A DNA stretch of 35,271 nucleotides from Chitinivorax sp. B (GCF_005503445.1 NZ_SCOH01000049.1:1-35271), one strand, 5' to 3'; positions 25,320 through 33,843 are shown, numbered from the stretch's first letter. Notes: generated by a model not told the origin, from the letters alone. Numbers and translations are program-made.

Positions 25320-25457
25320 CTAGGTTACTTGCGCATCGGTGATCAGCGCGGACCAAGCCGGCAAACCGATCACCCAGGCACTGCCAAAGGTCGAGCGCAA
25401 GCTCTCCGGCCCTTGGCTTGCTTGAATTGATGCAATCAGTTTGTCGTAGGTACGCAT
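25320..25457 (-). CDS. Leader ORF of 45 codons upstream of the EF-G gene
   Basis: ATG 25457 is preceded by AGGA at a 7-base spacing and opens a 45-residue frame that begins MRTYDKLIASIQASQGPESL and ends ITDAQVT, with TAG at 25322-25320. It is short, without membrane span or known domain, and has two Trp codons (within GSAWVIGLPAW) but no run of one codon, so amino-acid-specific control is not suggested. The stop abuts the first of the overlapping hairpins. It lies between two intrinsic terminators. It is best read as a regulatory leader peptide, though a functional small protein cannot be excluded. Confidence 0.55.
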   Translation of the reverse strand: MRTYDKLIASIQASQGPESLRSTFGSAWVIGLPAWSALITDAQVT

Positions 25458-25482
25458 GATTAAATCCTGAAAAATAAACAAC

Positions 25483-25515
25483 AAAAAACCCGGTGGGAGT
25501 CCAACCGGGCTTTTT
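25483..25515. terminator. Bidirectional terminator upstream of the leader ORF
   Basis: CCCGGT (25489-25494) pairs with ACCGGG (25504-25509), flanked by AAAAAA on one side and CTTTTT on the other, so both strands show stem plus T-tract. On the minus strand it could end the exonuclease/ADP-ribosylglycohydrolase mRNA or act as a first attenuator for the EF-G transcript. Between it and 25713 lies about 200 bp of AT-rich DNA without any recognised element. Confidence 0.65.
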
Positions 25516-25713
25516 GACAATCCGGCGGGCCATCACCCGTCGCATTAAAAGCGTCGGGCTATGATAAAAGACAACTCAATACACAATCACCCTTAGCCAA
25601 TACACAGGCGCAAGAACGCTTGACTGGACAGGTTATGGTATTGATCATTTGCTTCATCACTGCACCTATTTCATTCAATTCTTTTTATTAATATCACCAT
25701 TGATAATAGCAAG

Positions 25714-26646
25714 TCAACCATGTTCATATTGACCTATTGCCAACTGCTCAGCCAATTCTCCAATTTCCGGTGCCATATAAAGCTTTTCTCGCCAATGTCC
25801 GGGAATGCCCGACTCTCCATAAAATGCACCTGCCAATTGGCCACAAATTGCAGCTGTGGTATCCGCATCATCCCCCAAATTGACCGCCCGCAAAATGGCC
25901 GCTTCAAATGTATCGGTATGGTAGAAACACCACAGCGCTGCTTCCAGACTCTCGATCACATACCCGCTACCACGAATCGATTCGATTGGCTTGTCCACCC
26001 AGTCTCCTGCTGCCAATGCTTTGACCGCTTCCGTGTGAAAAGGTGCCAAACCAGTCGGCGATGTCTTGAATAGAATTTCTGCCTTGTCACAACCAGCCAG
26101 AGCCCCTCGCAGCATACCGGCAAACAGCCGGCTGGCTTCGATGCATTCTTCCGCACCGTGGGTGGTACGAGTACTTTCGGTAGCGTAATGCTTTACCCGC
26201 TCAACATCGTTGAAATAAAACATGGGGATTGGAGCCAAGCGCATCAAGGCGCCATTGCCAGCTTTGTGGGGATCTGGGCTGCCTTGCCAGGGATTACCGG
26301 ATGCCTGGTATTCACGCAATGCAGCAGCTACTGTCATTCCCACATCGAAACAATTACCCGTACTGCTCAAATAGCCATAGTTCATCCAGTTGCAATACCG
26401 GTTCATCTGGTCAATGGCATCGAACCCCCGACGCGTCAGCAGGCTATGAACCAGGCACAAAGCCATTGACGTATCATCGGTCCATTGCCCGGGAGCCAAG
26501 TCGAACGGGCCACCACCTATCATGTCAGTGACTGGTGTAAAGGTACCCCGGCAACAGAACTCCACCGTGGTACCCACGGCATCACCTGTAGCCAGCCCGA
26601 GTAAACAACCACGAAACCGATTCAAATCGGGTGGTGTGATTTCCAT
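25714..26646 (-). CDS. ADP-ribosylglycohydrolase family protein (DraG-like)
   Basis: Members of this family remove ADP-ribose from protein, nucleotide or nucleic-acid acceptors using a pair of Mg or Mn ions. The 310-residue product has the N-terminal FRGCLLGLATGDAVGTTVEF signature, the metal motif WTDDTS (55-60) and the C-terminal NLGDDADTTAAICGQLAGAF block (from 256), with metal-binding Asp and Thr residues all present. The substrate cannot be told from sequence. ATG 26646 is preceded by GGAG at 5 bases and lies within the end of the exonuclease gene (25-base overlap), so the two are probably translationally coupled. Confidence 0.9.
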   Translation of the reverse strand: MEITPPDLNRFRGCLLGLATGDAVGTTVEFCCRGTFTPVTDMIGGGPFDLAPGQWTDDTSMALCLVHSLLTRRGFDAIDQMNRYCNWMNYGYLSSTGNCFDVGMTVAAALREYQASGNPWQGSPDPHKAGNGALMRLAPIPMFYFNDVERVKHYATESTRTTHGAEECIEASRLFAGMLRGALAGCDKAEILFKTSPTGLAPFHTEAVKALAAGDWVDKPIESIRGSGYVIESLEAALWCFYHTDTFEAAILRAVNLGDDADTTAAICGQLAGAFYGESGIPGHWREKLYMAPEIGELAEQLAIGQYEHG

Positions 26647-27221
26647 TTTCGCTCCGCATCATCCGGTAATTGTTGTTGCCCCAATGCATAAGGTAACAAA
26701 CGTACTATATTCAAAGCATCATCGATACCACGGTGCTGCGTACCAGCAAACTGCAAACCCGCCAGCTGGATAGCTTGTCCCAACCCATATGCCCGGCTCA
26801 GTTGCTGCTGCACGGCAAATGCCTTTTTCACATTCAGATGTTCGCTGGCAATGGGATACGGTACCTGGTGCAGGCCACAATCCTGCTGCAACTGCCTGCG
26901 ATCGTAATCCCCCCAAGAGCCGAACAGGTAACCCGGGTACTGCCCCAACCATGCCTTGAGCGCTGAAACCGCCTGGGTAAAATGCGGTGCGGCGTCGACA
27001 TCAGCCTGCGTGATGGATGTCAGCTCGGTGCAAAAGGTAGTCAGCCGGGCATGCCGAATCGGCCGAATGAAGCTCTGGAATGTGGAAACCACCTGCAGGG
27101 ACTCGCCTTGCACCATAGCCGCCCCGATTTCGATGATCTCCATCTCACGGCTAGGAATGCTGCGTCGGTTGCAACAAGTCGCTTCAAAATCAATGATCAG
27201 ATAATAAGCTGGTCGTTTCAT
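26622..27221 (-). CDS. DEDDh-family 3'-5' exonuclease
   Basis: A 199-residue RNase T/DnaQ-type exonuclease acting on RNA or DNA 3' ends. The acidic metal ligands are visible: Asp11 and Glu13 (IIDFEATC), Asp105 (GSWGDYDRRQ), and His163 with Asp168 (HRGIDDALN), the DEDDh pattern. The ExoI motif with FEATCC and the spacing are like ERI-1/3'hExo-type proteins and bacterial KapD-like exonucleases. The preceding GGGAAG is a fair ribosome site for ATG 27221. It is cotranscribed with the overlapping ADP-ribosylglycohydrolase gene downstream. About 95 bp separate it from the LysR gene. Confidence 0.88.
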   Translation of the reverse strand: MKRPAYYLIIDFEATCCNRRSIPSREMEIIEIGAAMVQGESLQVVSTFQSFIRPIRHARLTTFCTELTSITQADVDAAPHFTQAVSALKAWLGQYPGYLFGSWGDYDRRQLQQDCGLHQVPYPIASEHLNVKKAFAVQQQLSRAYGLGQAIQLAGLQFAGTQHRGIDDALNIVRLLPYALGQQQLPDDAERKWKSHHPI

Positions 27222-27317
27222 CGTCTTCCCAACAATCTGTCAGCATAAATGCCCTACAAACAAACTCATCGTATCGCTGCAAAAATCATACGTTGTCACA
27301 ATGCACCCATATTTAAC

Positions 27318-28178
27318 TTACTGAATCAAGCTCAAAAAAGCCCGTGCAGGCGCGCTCGGTGTATGGCTCCAAGCGCAATACAGGCGCCGCCGAGCTTCGT
27401 CACGCAAGCGGATCGACACCAGATCGGTATAGCCCGCCGCGACCTTTTCCGGCATCAACCCCACGGCCAGCCCACGACGGATGATGCGGTACATCAAATC
27501 GACATGGCTGATTTCGAAACTAACATGGCGGCCCACGCCCACCGCGGCAAAGGCCTCATCCGTCTGCCGACGAGCACTGGAACCGGCCTGGTAATCGACC
27601 ATCGGATGCAATGCCAGTTCCACCAGCCCCAGCAGGGTCTGTGCGGCCAGCGGATGGGCTGGTGACATGACGGCCACCAGTTGCTCGTCTGACAATGCCT
27701 GCAATTCAACGCCATCCACCTTGCTACCAGGCCACAAGCCGATGAAGGCAATATCCAGTGTGCGTTCACGAATACCTTGCAGCAAACCGTCACTGCCACT
27801 CTCATACAAATGGATATCTACTTTGGGATGATATTGCCGATAGCGGGCCAGCAAATCGACCAGATCGACGGCAGTCATGGTGGCAATGGTGCCAACCGAT
27901 AAGGTACCCAGTATCTCGTCCGCAGCAGAGGCAACATCGCTGCGCAACAAGGCGACACTCTCCAGAACCTGTCGGGCGCGATTCAAAAAAACATGGCCTG
28001 CAGGTGTCAGTTGTACATGCCGTGACGTGCGCTCAAACAGGCTGACACCCAGTTCACCTTCCAGTCGGGCAATCTGATGGCTCAATGCAGACTGTACCGT
28101 GTGGCATCGGCCGGCAGCAGCCGTGAATCCCCCCTCTTCCGCTACTGCCACTGCGTACTCGATCTGACGCAAATTCAT
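27318..28178 (-). CDS. LysR-family transcriptional regulator
   Basis: A 286-residue LysR-type regulator. The N-terminal winged helix-turn-helix is clear (MNLRQIEYAVAVAEEGGFTA, then SALSHQIARLEGELGVSLFE and RTSRHVQLTPAGHVFL, residues 1-66). The remainder is the periplasmic-binding-protein-like effector domain with STIA/TMTAVDLVDLLARY. The inducer is unknown. It is divergent from an MFS exporter, with 110 bp between starts, the common arrangement in which the regulator controls the neighbour and itself. Confidence 0.93.
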   Translation of the reverse strand: MNLRQIEYAVAVAEEGGFTAAAGRCHTVQSALSHQIARLEGELGVSLFERTSRHVQLTPAGHVFLNRARQVLESVALLRSDVASAADEILGTLSVGTIATMTAVDLVDLLARYRQYHPKVDIHLYESGSDGLLQGIRERTLDIAFIGLWPGSKVDGVELQALSDEQLVAVMSPAHPLAAQTLLGLVELALHPMVDYQAGSSARRQTDEAFAAVGVGRHVSFEISHVDLMYRIIRRGLAVGLMPEKVAAGYTDLVSIRLRDEARRRLYCAWSHTPSAPARAFLSLIQ

Positions 28179-28230
28179 ATCATAAATCTCAAAAACAGAT
28201 TAATAAGATGACAACAATGCATTTGTATCA

Positions 28231-28244
28231 TGAATAATCATTCA
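28231..28244. promoter_or_regulatory. Candidate LysR operator in the divergent intergenic region
   Basis: TGAAT-aatc-ATTCA is a perfect 5-bp dyad between the LysR and MFS genes, in the size range of LysR-type sites, although T-N12-A and not exactly T-N11-A. About 45 bp before the MFS start. Inferred function. Confidence 0.4.
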
Positions 28245-28288
28245 CGCATACTGGCTGCCCGTTTGCATCTGCGCCCACTGATCACAAC

Positions 28289-29491
28289 ATGACTTCTACT
28301 TCTCAACCTTTGAGCAAACCCATGATCGTGCTGATGGCAGCCACCACCGGGCTTGCCGTCGCCAGCAATTACTATGCACAACCTTTGCTGCAACTGATCG
28401 CCAGCAATCTGCGTGTGTCAGTACATTCGACAGGCATGCTGGTCACCACTGCCCAGCTGGGCTACGCTCTGGGTCTGGTGCTACTGGTGCCATTGGGTGA
28501 TTTGCTGGAACGCCGCAAGTTGATTGTTGGCATGCTATTGCTGACCGCTACTGGCCTGCTGATTTCCGCCATCTCATCACACTTGATCACCCTGATGATA
28601 GGTACTGCCATTGCGGGACTGTTTGCGGTGGTGGCTCAGATTCTGGTCCCGCTTGGCGCCACCATGGCGGCCCCGAACGAACGTGGCAAAGTGGTCGGAC
28701 AGATCATGAGCGGCTTGTTGATGGGGATTCTGCTGGCACGTACTGCGGCCGGCATCTTGTCGCAATGGGGTGGCTGGCGCGTGATCTATTGGTTGGCGGC
28801 GGGATTGTTGCTGATGCTGGCGGCCATATTATGGCGCAGGCTTCCGGCTGATCGACCGACCGCTGGCCTACGTTACCCCCAGTTACTGGCTTCCATTGCC
28901 CAACTACTGATGCAACACGCCGGGCTGCGGCTACGAGCGTTGCTGGGAGCAGTGTCATTTGCTGCATTCAGTGTGCTATGGACTTCATTGGCCCTGTTAC
29001 TATCTGCCGCACCCTATCACTATAACGCGGCCACAATCGGCCTGTTCGGCTTAGCGGGTGCGGCCAGTACATTGGCCGCGTCACTTGTTGGCAAGTGGGC
29101 AGATCAAGGCGGCGATGGCTCGGCCACTACCTGGGGCCTGTTTGGACTGCTGGTTTCCTGGGTATTATTGGCGCTGGGCGGGCAATCGCTGTGGGCCTTG
29201 ATTCTGGGCATTCTGGTACTGGATTTTGCAGTCGGCGCCGTGCACGTGACCAATCAGAATGTGATCTACCGTGAGCATGCAGCCAGCCGCAACCGGGTGA
29301 CCAGCGGTTATATGACCTGCTATTTCATCGGCGGCGCCATTGGCTCGCTGGCTTCCAGCCAGGCCTTTCAATACGCGGGTTGGTCCGGCGTGGTAGCAGT
29401 CGGGGCGATCATTTGCCTGTTAGGCTTGGTGGTTTGGCTAGCCTATCGCCATATCGAACACATACCAGAGCTGGCACGACATCAAATCTGA
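28289..29491 (+). CDS. Major facilitator superfamily transporter, drug/metabolite exporter type
   Basis: A 400-residue inner-membrane secondary transporter with about 12 hydrophobic segments. Early sequence SNYYAQPLLQLIASNLRVSV and then GLVLLVPLGDLLERRKLIVG (the MFS motif A, GxxxDrxxRRk, between helices 2 and 3) are typical of proton-coupled exporters in the YnfM/YgaY-like group. The mid-protein loop PADRPTAGLRYPQ separates the two halves. Substrate unknown. Divergent from the LysR regulator. A strong hairpin follows its stop. Confidence 0.9.
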   Translation: MTSTSQPLSKPMIVLMAATTGLAVASNYYAQPLLQLIASNLRVSVHSTGMLVTTAQLGYALGLVLLVPLGDLLERRKLIVGMLLLTATGLLISAISSHLITLMIGTAIAGLFAVVAQILVPLGATMAAPNERGKVVGQIMSGLLMGILLARTAAGILSQWGGWRVIYWLAAGLLLMLAAILWRRLPADRPTAGLRYPQLLASIAQLLMQHAGLRLRALLGAVSFAAFSVLWTSLALLLSAAPYHYNAATIGLFGLAGAASTLAASLVGKWADQGGDGSATTWGLFGLLVSWVLLALGGQSLWALILGILVLDFAVGAVHVTNQNVIYREHAASRNRVTSGYMTCYFIGGAIGSLASSQAFQYAGWSGVVAVGAIICLLGLVVWLAYRHIEHIPELARHQI

Positions 29492-29501
29492 TGGGTATAT
29501 G

Positions 29502-29536
29502 GATGAAAACGGCGCCTGATCGGTGCCGTTTTCATC
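29502..29536. terminator. Bidirectional hairpin between the MFS and metal ATPase genes
   Basis: GATGAAAACGGC (29502-29513) and GCCGTTTTCATC (29525-29536) form a perfect 12-bp stem with an 11-base loop between two convergent genes. Short T-runs lie within the arms and not after them, so efficiency is uncertain. Confidence 0.6.
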
Positions 29537-29546
29537 ATGGTTACCG

Positions 29547-32060
29547 TCAACGGCGCAACAAGCGCAGACCATTGAATACCACCAACAAGCTGGCGCCCAT
29601 GTCGGCAAAGACAGCCATCCACATCGTACCTTGCCCCATGATGGTCAAGCCAAGGAAAACGGCCTTGATACCCAGCGCCAACACAATGTTTTGCCGCAAA
29701 ATGAACGCTGTATCACGTGACAACCGGATAAAACGCGGGATCTTGCGCAGGTCGTCATCCATGAGCGCTACATCGGCCGTCTCGATGGCGGTATCCGTTC
29801 CAGCTGCCCCCATTGCAAAACCAATGTGAGCCTGCGCCAATGCAGGTGCATCATTGATGCCATCCCCCACCATGCCAACTACCTGCCGCTGATCGCAAAG
29901 GGCTTGAATGGCGGCTTGCTTGTCGATCGGCAACTGATTGCCACGCACGTCATCCATTCCCACCTGCTGGCCAATCACGGCGGCAGTATGCGGATTGTCA
30001 CCCGTCAACATCAACGTTTTCACGCCAAGCTGATGCAACTCGGCAATGGCCTCACGGCTGGTATCCTTGACGGTATCGGCCACCGCAAACAATGCCAGCA
30101 CGCCTTCTGGACGACATAACAGCACGACTGTCTTACCCTGCCGCTCCAGCACGTCCAGCTTGGCCTCCAAGACGGGGGAGCAGATGTTCAACGATTCCAC
30201 CAGATGATGATTGCCCAGGTAGTAAAGCTGGCCAGCAATCTCACCTCGCACCCCTTGACCAGGCAAAGCCTGAAACTGCTCAACTGGCAACGGTACGACT
30301 TTATCCTGTGCTGCTTGTCGGGTAATCGCCTGCGATACAGGATGATCGGACCGGTTGGCCAGACTGCTTGCCCATTGACGATACTGATCAACCCCATCCT
30401 CACCGATTGCTACAAAGTCAGTCTGTGCCGGCCTCCCATGTGTCAGCGTGCCGGTTTTGTCCAATGCCAGCCAGGTCAGGGTTCGCCCAGCCTCCAAATA
30501 CCCACCCCCTTTGACCAGAATGCCGTGCTTGGCCGCGGCCGCCAGCCCGCTGACAATGGTAACTGGCGTGGAAATCACCAATGCACATGGACAGGCGATC
30601 ACCAGCAAGACCAGCGCCCGGTAGACCCAGTCAAACCATACCCCATCCGCAATCAAAGGCGGCAACACTGCCACAGCCAACGCAATGGCAAAAACCGCCG
30701 GCGTATAGACTCGTGAAAACTGGTCGACAAAGCGCTGAGTCGGTGCACGTGCGCCTTGCGCTGCCTCAACGGCATGAATGATCCGCGCCAGCATGGTGTT
30801 GCCTGCCGCAGCCGTGACTTGGTAATCAAATGATCCTGACTGGTTGATCGTGCCACCAAATACCGTATCACCCATGCACTTCTCGACAGGCAGGCTTTCA
30901 CCTGTGATAGGGGCCTGATCGACTGTGGATTGCCCATCAACTATCACACCATCCAATGCAACCCGCTCACCTGGCGCTACCCGCACCACGCTACCAAGCG
31001 TGATGTGTTCGGCTGACATCTTGATCCAGCTATCATCTGATTGCTTGACCAGTGCTTGCTCTGGTGTCAACTGCATCAAACCACGGATGGCCTGCCTGGC
31101 ACGATCCAACGAACGCGCCTCGATTCGTTCCGCCACCGCAAACAGAAACATCACCATCGCCGCTTCGGGCCACTGCCCGATCAGCAGCGCACCCGTCACC
31201 GCAATGCTCATCAAGGCATTGATGTTCAGATTGCGGTTTTTCAACGCAACCCAACCTTTTTGGTAGGTGGTCAAACCAGCAGTCAGCACAGCCAACAACG
31301 CCAGGGCTGGTGCCACCCAACTGGCGGTCACACCCAACCAACCGACCGCCTCGGCAGACAACGCTGCCACACCGGAAATCACCAGCGGCCACCAGGGTTT
31401 GGCCACTTCCACAGGCACGGACTGTGACGCTACCTGTTGGACAGTCGCACTAAAACCCAACTGCTTGATCTCGACCAGGATTGCTTCCAATTGATCTGGC
31501 TGATGATGAACAGTCAGCACCCGCTGCATCAGATTGAACTGCAGCTGCTGGATACCGGACATAGTTTGCAGACGTTGCCGGATCAACGCCTCCTCAGTTG
31601 GACAATCCATCTGCGCAATGTGCAAAGCCGTGCGACGCAGGCTTGATAGTTGTTCTGCCCGCATCCCCAGATCCGCAATGGCAGCCTGCAAGTCGGATAC
31701 ATCCGCCAGCTCATGTCGCACAGCCAACGTACGCTGCATCAAGTTGAAATCCAGTTGTAGCACTGCAGGCATCCTGCTCAGCCGCTGTCGGATCAAACCT
31801 TCTTCCGTGGGACAATCCATTGCCTGGATGCGTAGTGTGACCCACTCTCCACGGCCATCGCCGTTCACTTCCGCTTGCGGCACTACCGCAGGCTGATGGC
31901 TGCCGCAGCAGGTACCGTCGGTGTGTCGATGATCATGCCGGACAGGCCCGGCAATGCGATAGCGCATGGTTTGGGACAATGTTTCGGGCGGACATTCACT
32001 CACGGCATGATCGTGATCATGGCGGTGCTGATGGGTCGAATGATCATGACGATCGGACAT
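29547..32060 (-). CDS. P1B-2 type Zn/Cd/Pb-exporting ATPase with two N-terminal HMA domains
   Basis: An inner-membrane pump (ZntA/CadA type) that expels Zn, Cd or Pb using ATP. The 837-residue product has a His-rich start (residues 1-21 and 41-55, also with Cys-Cys), then two HMA domains exactly 70 residues apart, each with MDCPTEE (Cys83 and Cys153) in place of GMxCxxC. The transport motif Cys490-Pro491-Cys492, phosphorylated Asp534 in DKTGTLTHG, HP (SDHPVSQA) and GDGINDAPALAQAHIGFAMG are intact. The last helices hold Lys (ALGIKAVF) and DMGAS, the P1B-2 signature. ATG 32060 is chosen over an upstream in-frame codon at 32099, which would overlap the promoter. Divergent from its MerR regulator. 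Confidence 0.94.
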   Translation of the reverse strand: MSDRHDHSTHQHRHDHDHAVSECPPETLSQTMRYRIAGPVRHDHRHTDGTCCGSHQPAVVPQAEVNGDGRGEWVTLRIQAMDCPTEEGLIRQRLSRMPAVLQLDFNLMQRTLAVRHELADVSDLQAAIADLGMRAEQLSSLRRTALHIAQMDCPTEEALIRQRLQTMSGIQQLQFNLMQRVLTVHHQPDQLEAILVEIKQLGFSATVQQVASQSVPVEVAKPWWPLVISGVAALSAEAVGWLGVTASWVAPALALLAVLTAGLTTYQKGWVALKNRNLNINALMSIAVTGALLIGQWPEAAMVMFLFAVAERIEARSLDRARQAIRGLMQLTPEQALVKQSDDSWIKMSAEHITLGSVVRVAPGERVALDGVIVDGQSTVDQAPITGESLPVEKCMGDTVFGGTINQSGSFDYQVTAAAGNTMLARIIHAVEAAQGARAPTQRFVDQFSRVYTPAVFAIALAVAVLPPLIADGVWFDWVYRALVLLVIACPCALVISTPVTIVSGLAAAAKHGILVKGGGYLEAGRTLTWLALDKTGTLTHGRPAQTDFVAIGEDGVDQYRQWASSLANRSDHPVSQAITRQAAQDKVVPLPVEQFQALPGQGVRGEIAGQLYYLGNHHLVESLNICSPVLEAKLDVLERQGKTVVLLCRPEGVLALFAVADTVKDTSREAIAELHQLGVKTLMLTGDNPHTAAVIGQQVGMDDVRGNQLPIDKQAAIQALCDQRQVVGMVGDGINDAPALAQAHIGFAMGAAGTDTAIETADVALMDDDLRKIPRFIRLSRDTAFILRQNIVLALGIKAVFLGLTIMGQGTMWMAVFADMGASLLVVFNGLRLLRR

Positions 32061-32090
32061 GATGCAACCTTTTGTTAAGTCATGTTGTCC

Positions 32091-32121
32091 ATTTAACACC
32101 CTGAAGCTACTATAGAGTCAA
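32091..32121 (-). promoter_or_regulatory. MerR-type promoter and operator of the metal ATPase gene
   Basis: On the minus strand, -35 TTGACT (32121-32116) and -10 TTAAAT (32096-32091) are 19 bp apart, the stretched spacing that MerR activators correct by twisting DNA. The spacer holds the dyad ACYCT...AGRGT (32098-32118) typical of CadR/PbrR/ZntR sites. It reads towards the ATPase gene, whose ATG is about 30 bases beyond. Confidence 0.85.
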
Positions 32122-32142
32122 CTCTGCACCGGAGTATGGAAC

Positions 32143-32619
32143 ATGAAAATCGGCGAATTGGCCAAACTGGCCGACTGCACAGTGGAAACCATCCGTTACT
32201 ATGAGAAAGAAGGCCTGCTACCGCCTTCGCGCCGTACCGATGGCAACTATCGTGACTTTGACGAATCACTGGTGGAGCGGTTGCGGTTGATTCGCAATTG
32301 TCGTCTGCTAGACATGACGCAAGACGAAATCCGTGCGCTACTGCAGTTTCGCGACCATCCGGACGACAATTGTGGTGACGTCAACGCGTTGATTGATCAT
32401 CACATCGAGCATGTACAAGCGCGTATCGCTGAATTGCAATCACTGCAGACCCAATTGACGGCCTTGCGCCAGCAATGCCAGATCAGTAGCGCAACCCGGC
32501 AATGCGGCATCATCAAAGGATTGGAGGAACATGAAATGTTCGAGCGTGGCAACCATCCTGATCATACTTCGCATACTGCGGGGGTACACGGGCATCGACC
32601 TTTGCATCAACATAAATAG
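32143..32619 (+). CDS. MerR-family Cd/Pb/Zn-responsive regulator (CadR/PbrR type)
   Basis: A dimeric metal sensor that activates the divergent ATPase gene. The 158-residue product starts MKIGELAKLADCTVETIRYY, the MerR helix-turn-helix with YYEKEGLLPPSRR wing, followed by a dimerisation coiled coil. Metal-binding cysteines are Cys77, Cys112 and Cys121, corresponding to the three-Cys site of CadR/PbrR (Cys77, 112, 119). The C-terminal tail is His-rich (about residues 138-158, HPDHTSH and HGHRPLHQHK), as in CadR, where it adds a second metal site. It starts about 22 bp from the -35 of the promoter it should control. Confidence 0.9.
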   Translation: MKIGELAKLADCTVETIRYYEKEGLLPPSRRTDGNYRDFDESLVERLRLIRNCRLLDMTQDEIRALLQFRDHPDDNCGDVNALIDHHIEHVQARIAELQSLQTQLTALRQQCQISSATRQCGIIKGLEEHEMFERGNHPDHTSHTAGVHGHRPLHQHK

Positions 32620-32625
32620 ACCAGT

Positions 32626-32652
32626 TTGACAAGCTGTTGTGTACGCTATACA
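32626..32652 (+). promoter_or_regulatory. Possible sigma-70 promoter of ndpA
   Basis: TTGACA (32626-32631) and TATACA (32647-32652) are good hexamers, but the spacing is 15 bp, shorter than optimal. It lies in the 128-bp gap between the merR-type gene and the NdpA start. Confidence 0.4.
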
Positions 32653-32747
32653 AGCCCCCGTACAGCTCGTTAGAATTTCGACCCTTTTCATCAGAGCCAT
32701 TGCAGCATCCCGGCCCTGTCAATCGCTTTCAACCATCCACCAGAACC

Positions 32748-33767
32748 ATGATCAATATTCAATCTGCAACAGTCGAAAACATCATCATTCATCAGGTTGG
32801 CAACAAATCCCGCGAGGAAGGTTATCGATTCTCCAGTGTCGAAGCCACTGACGATGGCGGCGTGAAAGAACTGCTGGTGCATCACTATCTGGCCAGCGTG
32901 GTCAAAGGTGGTGGTGACGGCTTTGTGTTTTTTCATGAGTCAGACGTCGAACTGAACGAAATCTTCCACTTCTGCAAGGAAATCTTTACGGATCCCACGC
33001 GATTCTGCGATGCATCGGAAAGCATTGCCAAGCATCTATATGCCCATTCGCTACATCCGAACGTCAGCGCCGGCGATCTGTTGGTAGTACGTTTCAACGG
33101 GGTACAGCAGGATGGTGAACCCTGTCAGGCTATTGGAATCTTCAAATCGGAGATTCGCGAACCTTATCTGTCGGTCGAAGAAGTGGATGGTGGCTTCAGC
33201 CTGCACAGTGATCGTGGCATCAGTCTGGGCATGGTGCAGAAAGGCGCGTTGATCCTGGATGACAGCTATACCGTATTTGCCGTGGACAAACTCAGCAACA
33301 AGACCAAGTACTGGCTGGAATCCTTCCTGAAGGTCAAAAAGAAACCCACTGAAAAAGCCTGCCTGAAATCGCTGACCCAGCTGGTAAAGCAGGTCACCAA
33401 TGAAATCGAAGAGCCAACCCGTGCCATTGAATACAACCGCGCCCTGACCGATCAGGTCAGCAACGACGGGGCCCTGACGATTGAGGACATTAAGCAGATT
33501 TCATCAGAATTCATCGCCCCTGAAATGGTCGCCGAAGTCATTGCGAAAACCGAGGCCCGCGATCAGATCACGCTACCTGACACCATTGACGTACCGGCCG
33601 AAAAATTGACGGAAGCGGTTCGCAAAGGCAGCCGCAAGATTCGTGTGATGGCCGGGCTGGAGCTGGTATTTCAAGACAAGTACCAGATTGCTTCCATCGA
33701 CAAGGATGAAGACACCGAAAGTGATAGCATTACGGTGACCTTGAAGCTGGGACGTCGCCACAGCTGA
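32748..33767 (+). CDS. Nucleoid-associated protein NdpA/YejK family
   Basis: A 339-residue nucleoid-associated protein, similar in size to E. coli YejK (335). Typical features: start INIQSATVENIIIHQVGNKS, a following LLVHHYLASVVKGGGDGFVF, the middle SAGDLLVVRFNGVQQDGEPC and GIFKSEIREPYLSV, YWLESFLKVKKKPTEKA, and the C-terminal GSRKIRVMAGLELVFQDKYQ. The family associates with the bacterial chromosome; its molecular role is poorly known. The open frame runs upstream to 32637, but ATG 32748 gives the family N-terminus. A terminator follows. Confidence 0.9.
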   Translation: MINIQSATVENIIIHQVGNKSREEGYRFSSVEATDDGGVKELLVHHYLASVVKGGGDGFVFFHESDVELNEIFHFCKEIFTDPTRFCDASESIAKHLYAHSLHPNVSAGDLLVVRFNGVQQDGEPCQAIGIFKSEIREPYLSVEEVDGGFSLHSDRGISLGMVQKGALILDDSYTVFAVDKLSNKTKYWLESFLKVKKKPTEKACLKSLTQLVKQVTNEIEEPTRAIEYNRALTDQVSNDGALTIEDIKQISSEFIAPEMVAEVIAKTEARDQITLPDTIDVPAEKLTEAVRKGSRKIRVMAGLELVFQDKYQIASIDKDEDTESDSITVTLKLGRRHS

Positions 33768-33792
33768 TTTGACCTGGTCACCTACCGAACAA

Positions 33793-33823
33793 AAAAAGGC
33801 TGCCAAGATTGGGCAGCCTTTTT
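33793..33823. terminator. Bidirectional intrinsic terminator
   Basis: AAAAAGGCTGCC (33793-33804) pairs perfectly with GGCAGCCTTTTT (33812-33823) around a 7-base loop. Placed between ndpA (+) and the convergent small gene (-), with T-tracts on both strands. Confidence 0.88.
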
Positions 33824-33843
33824 ACTGCTTGGCATTGAAGCGT

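Noticed and set aside
25615-25660. TTGACT with a possible -10 downstream on the plus strand
   Set aside because: No gene follows on that strand before the convergent ones and the -10 match is poor.
25685-25706. AT-rich hairpin TTATTAAT-N6-ATTGATAA after the ADP-ribosylglycohydrolase stop
   Set aside because: All A/T pairs with one wobble, too weak to call a terminator; a better hairpin follows at 25483-25515.
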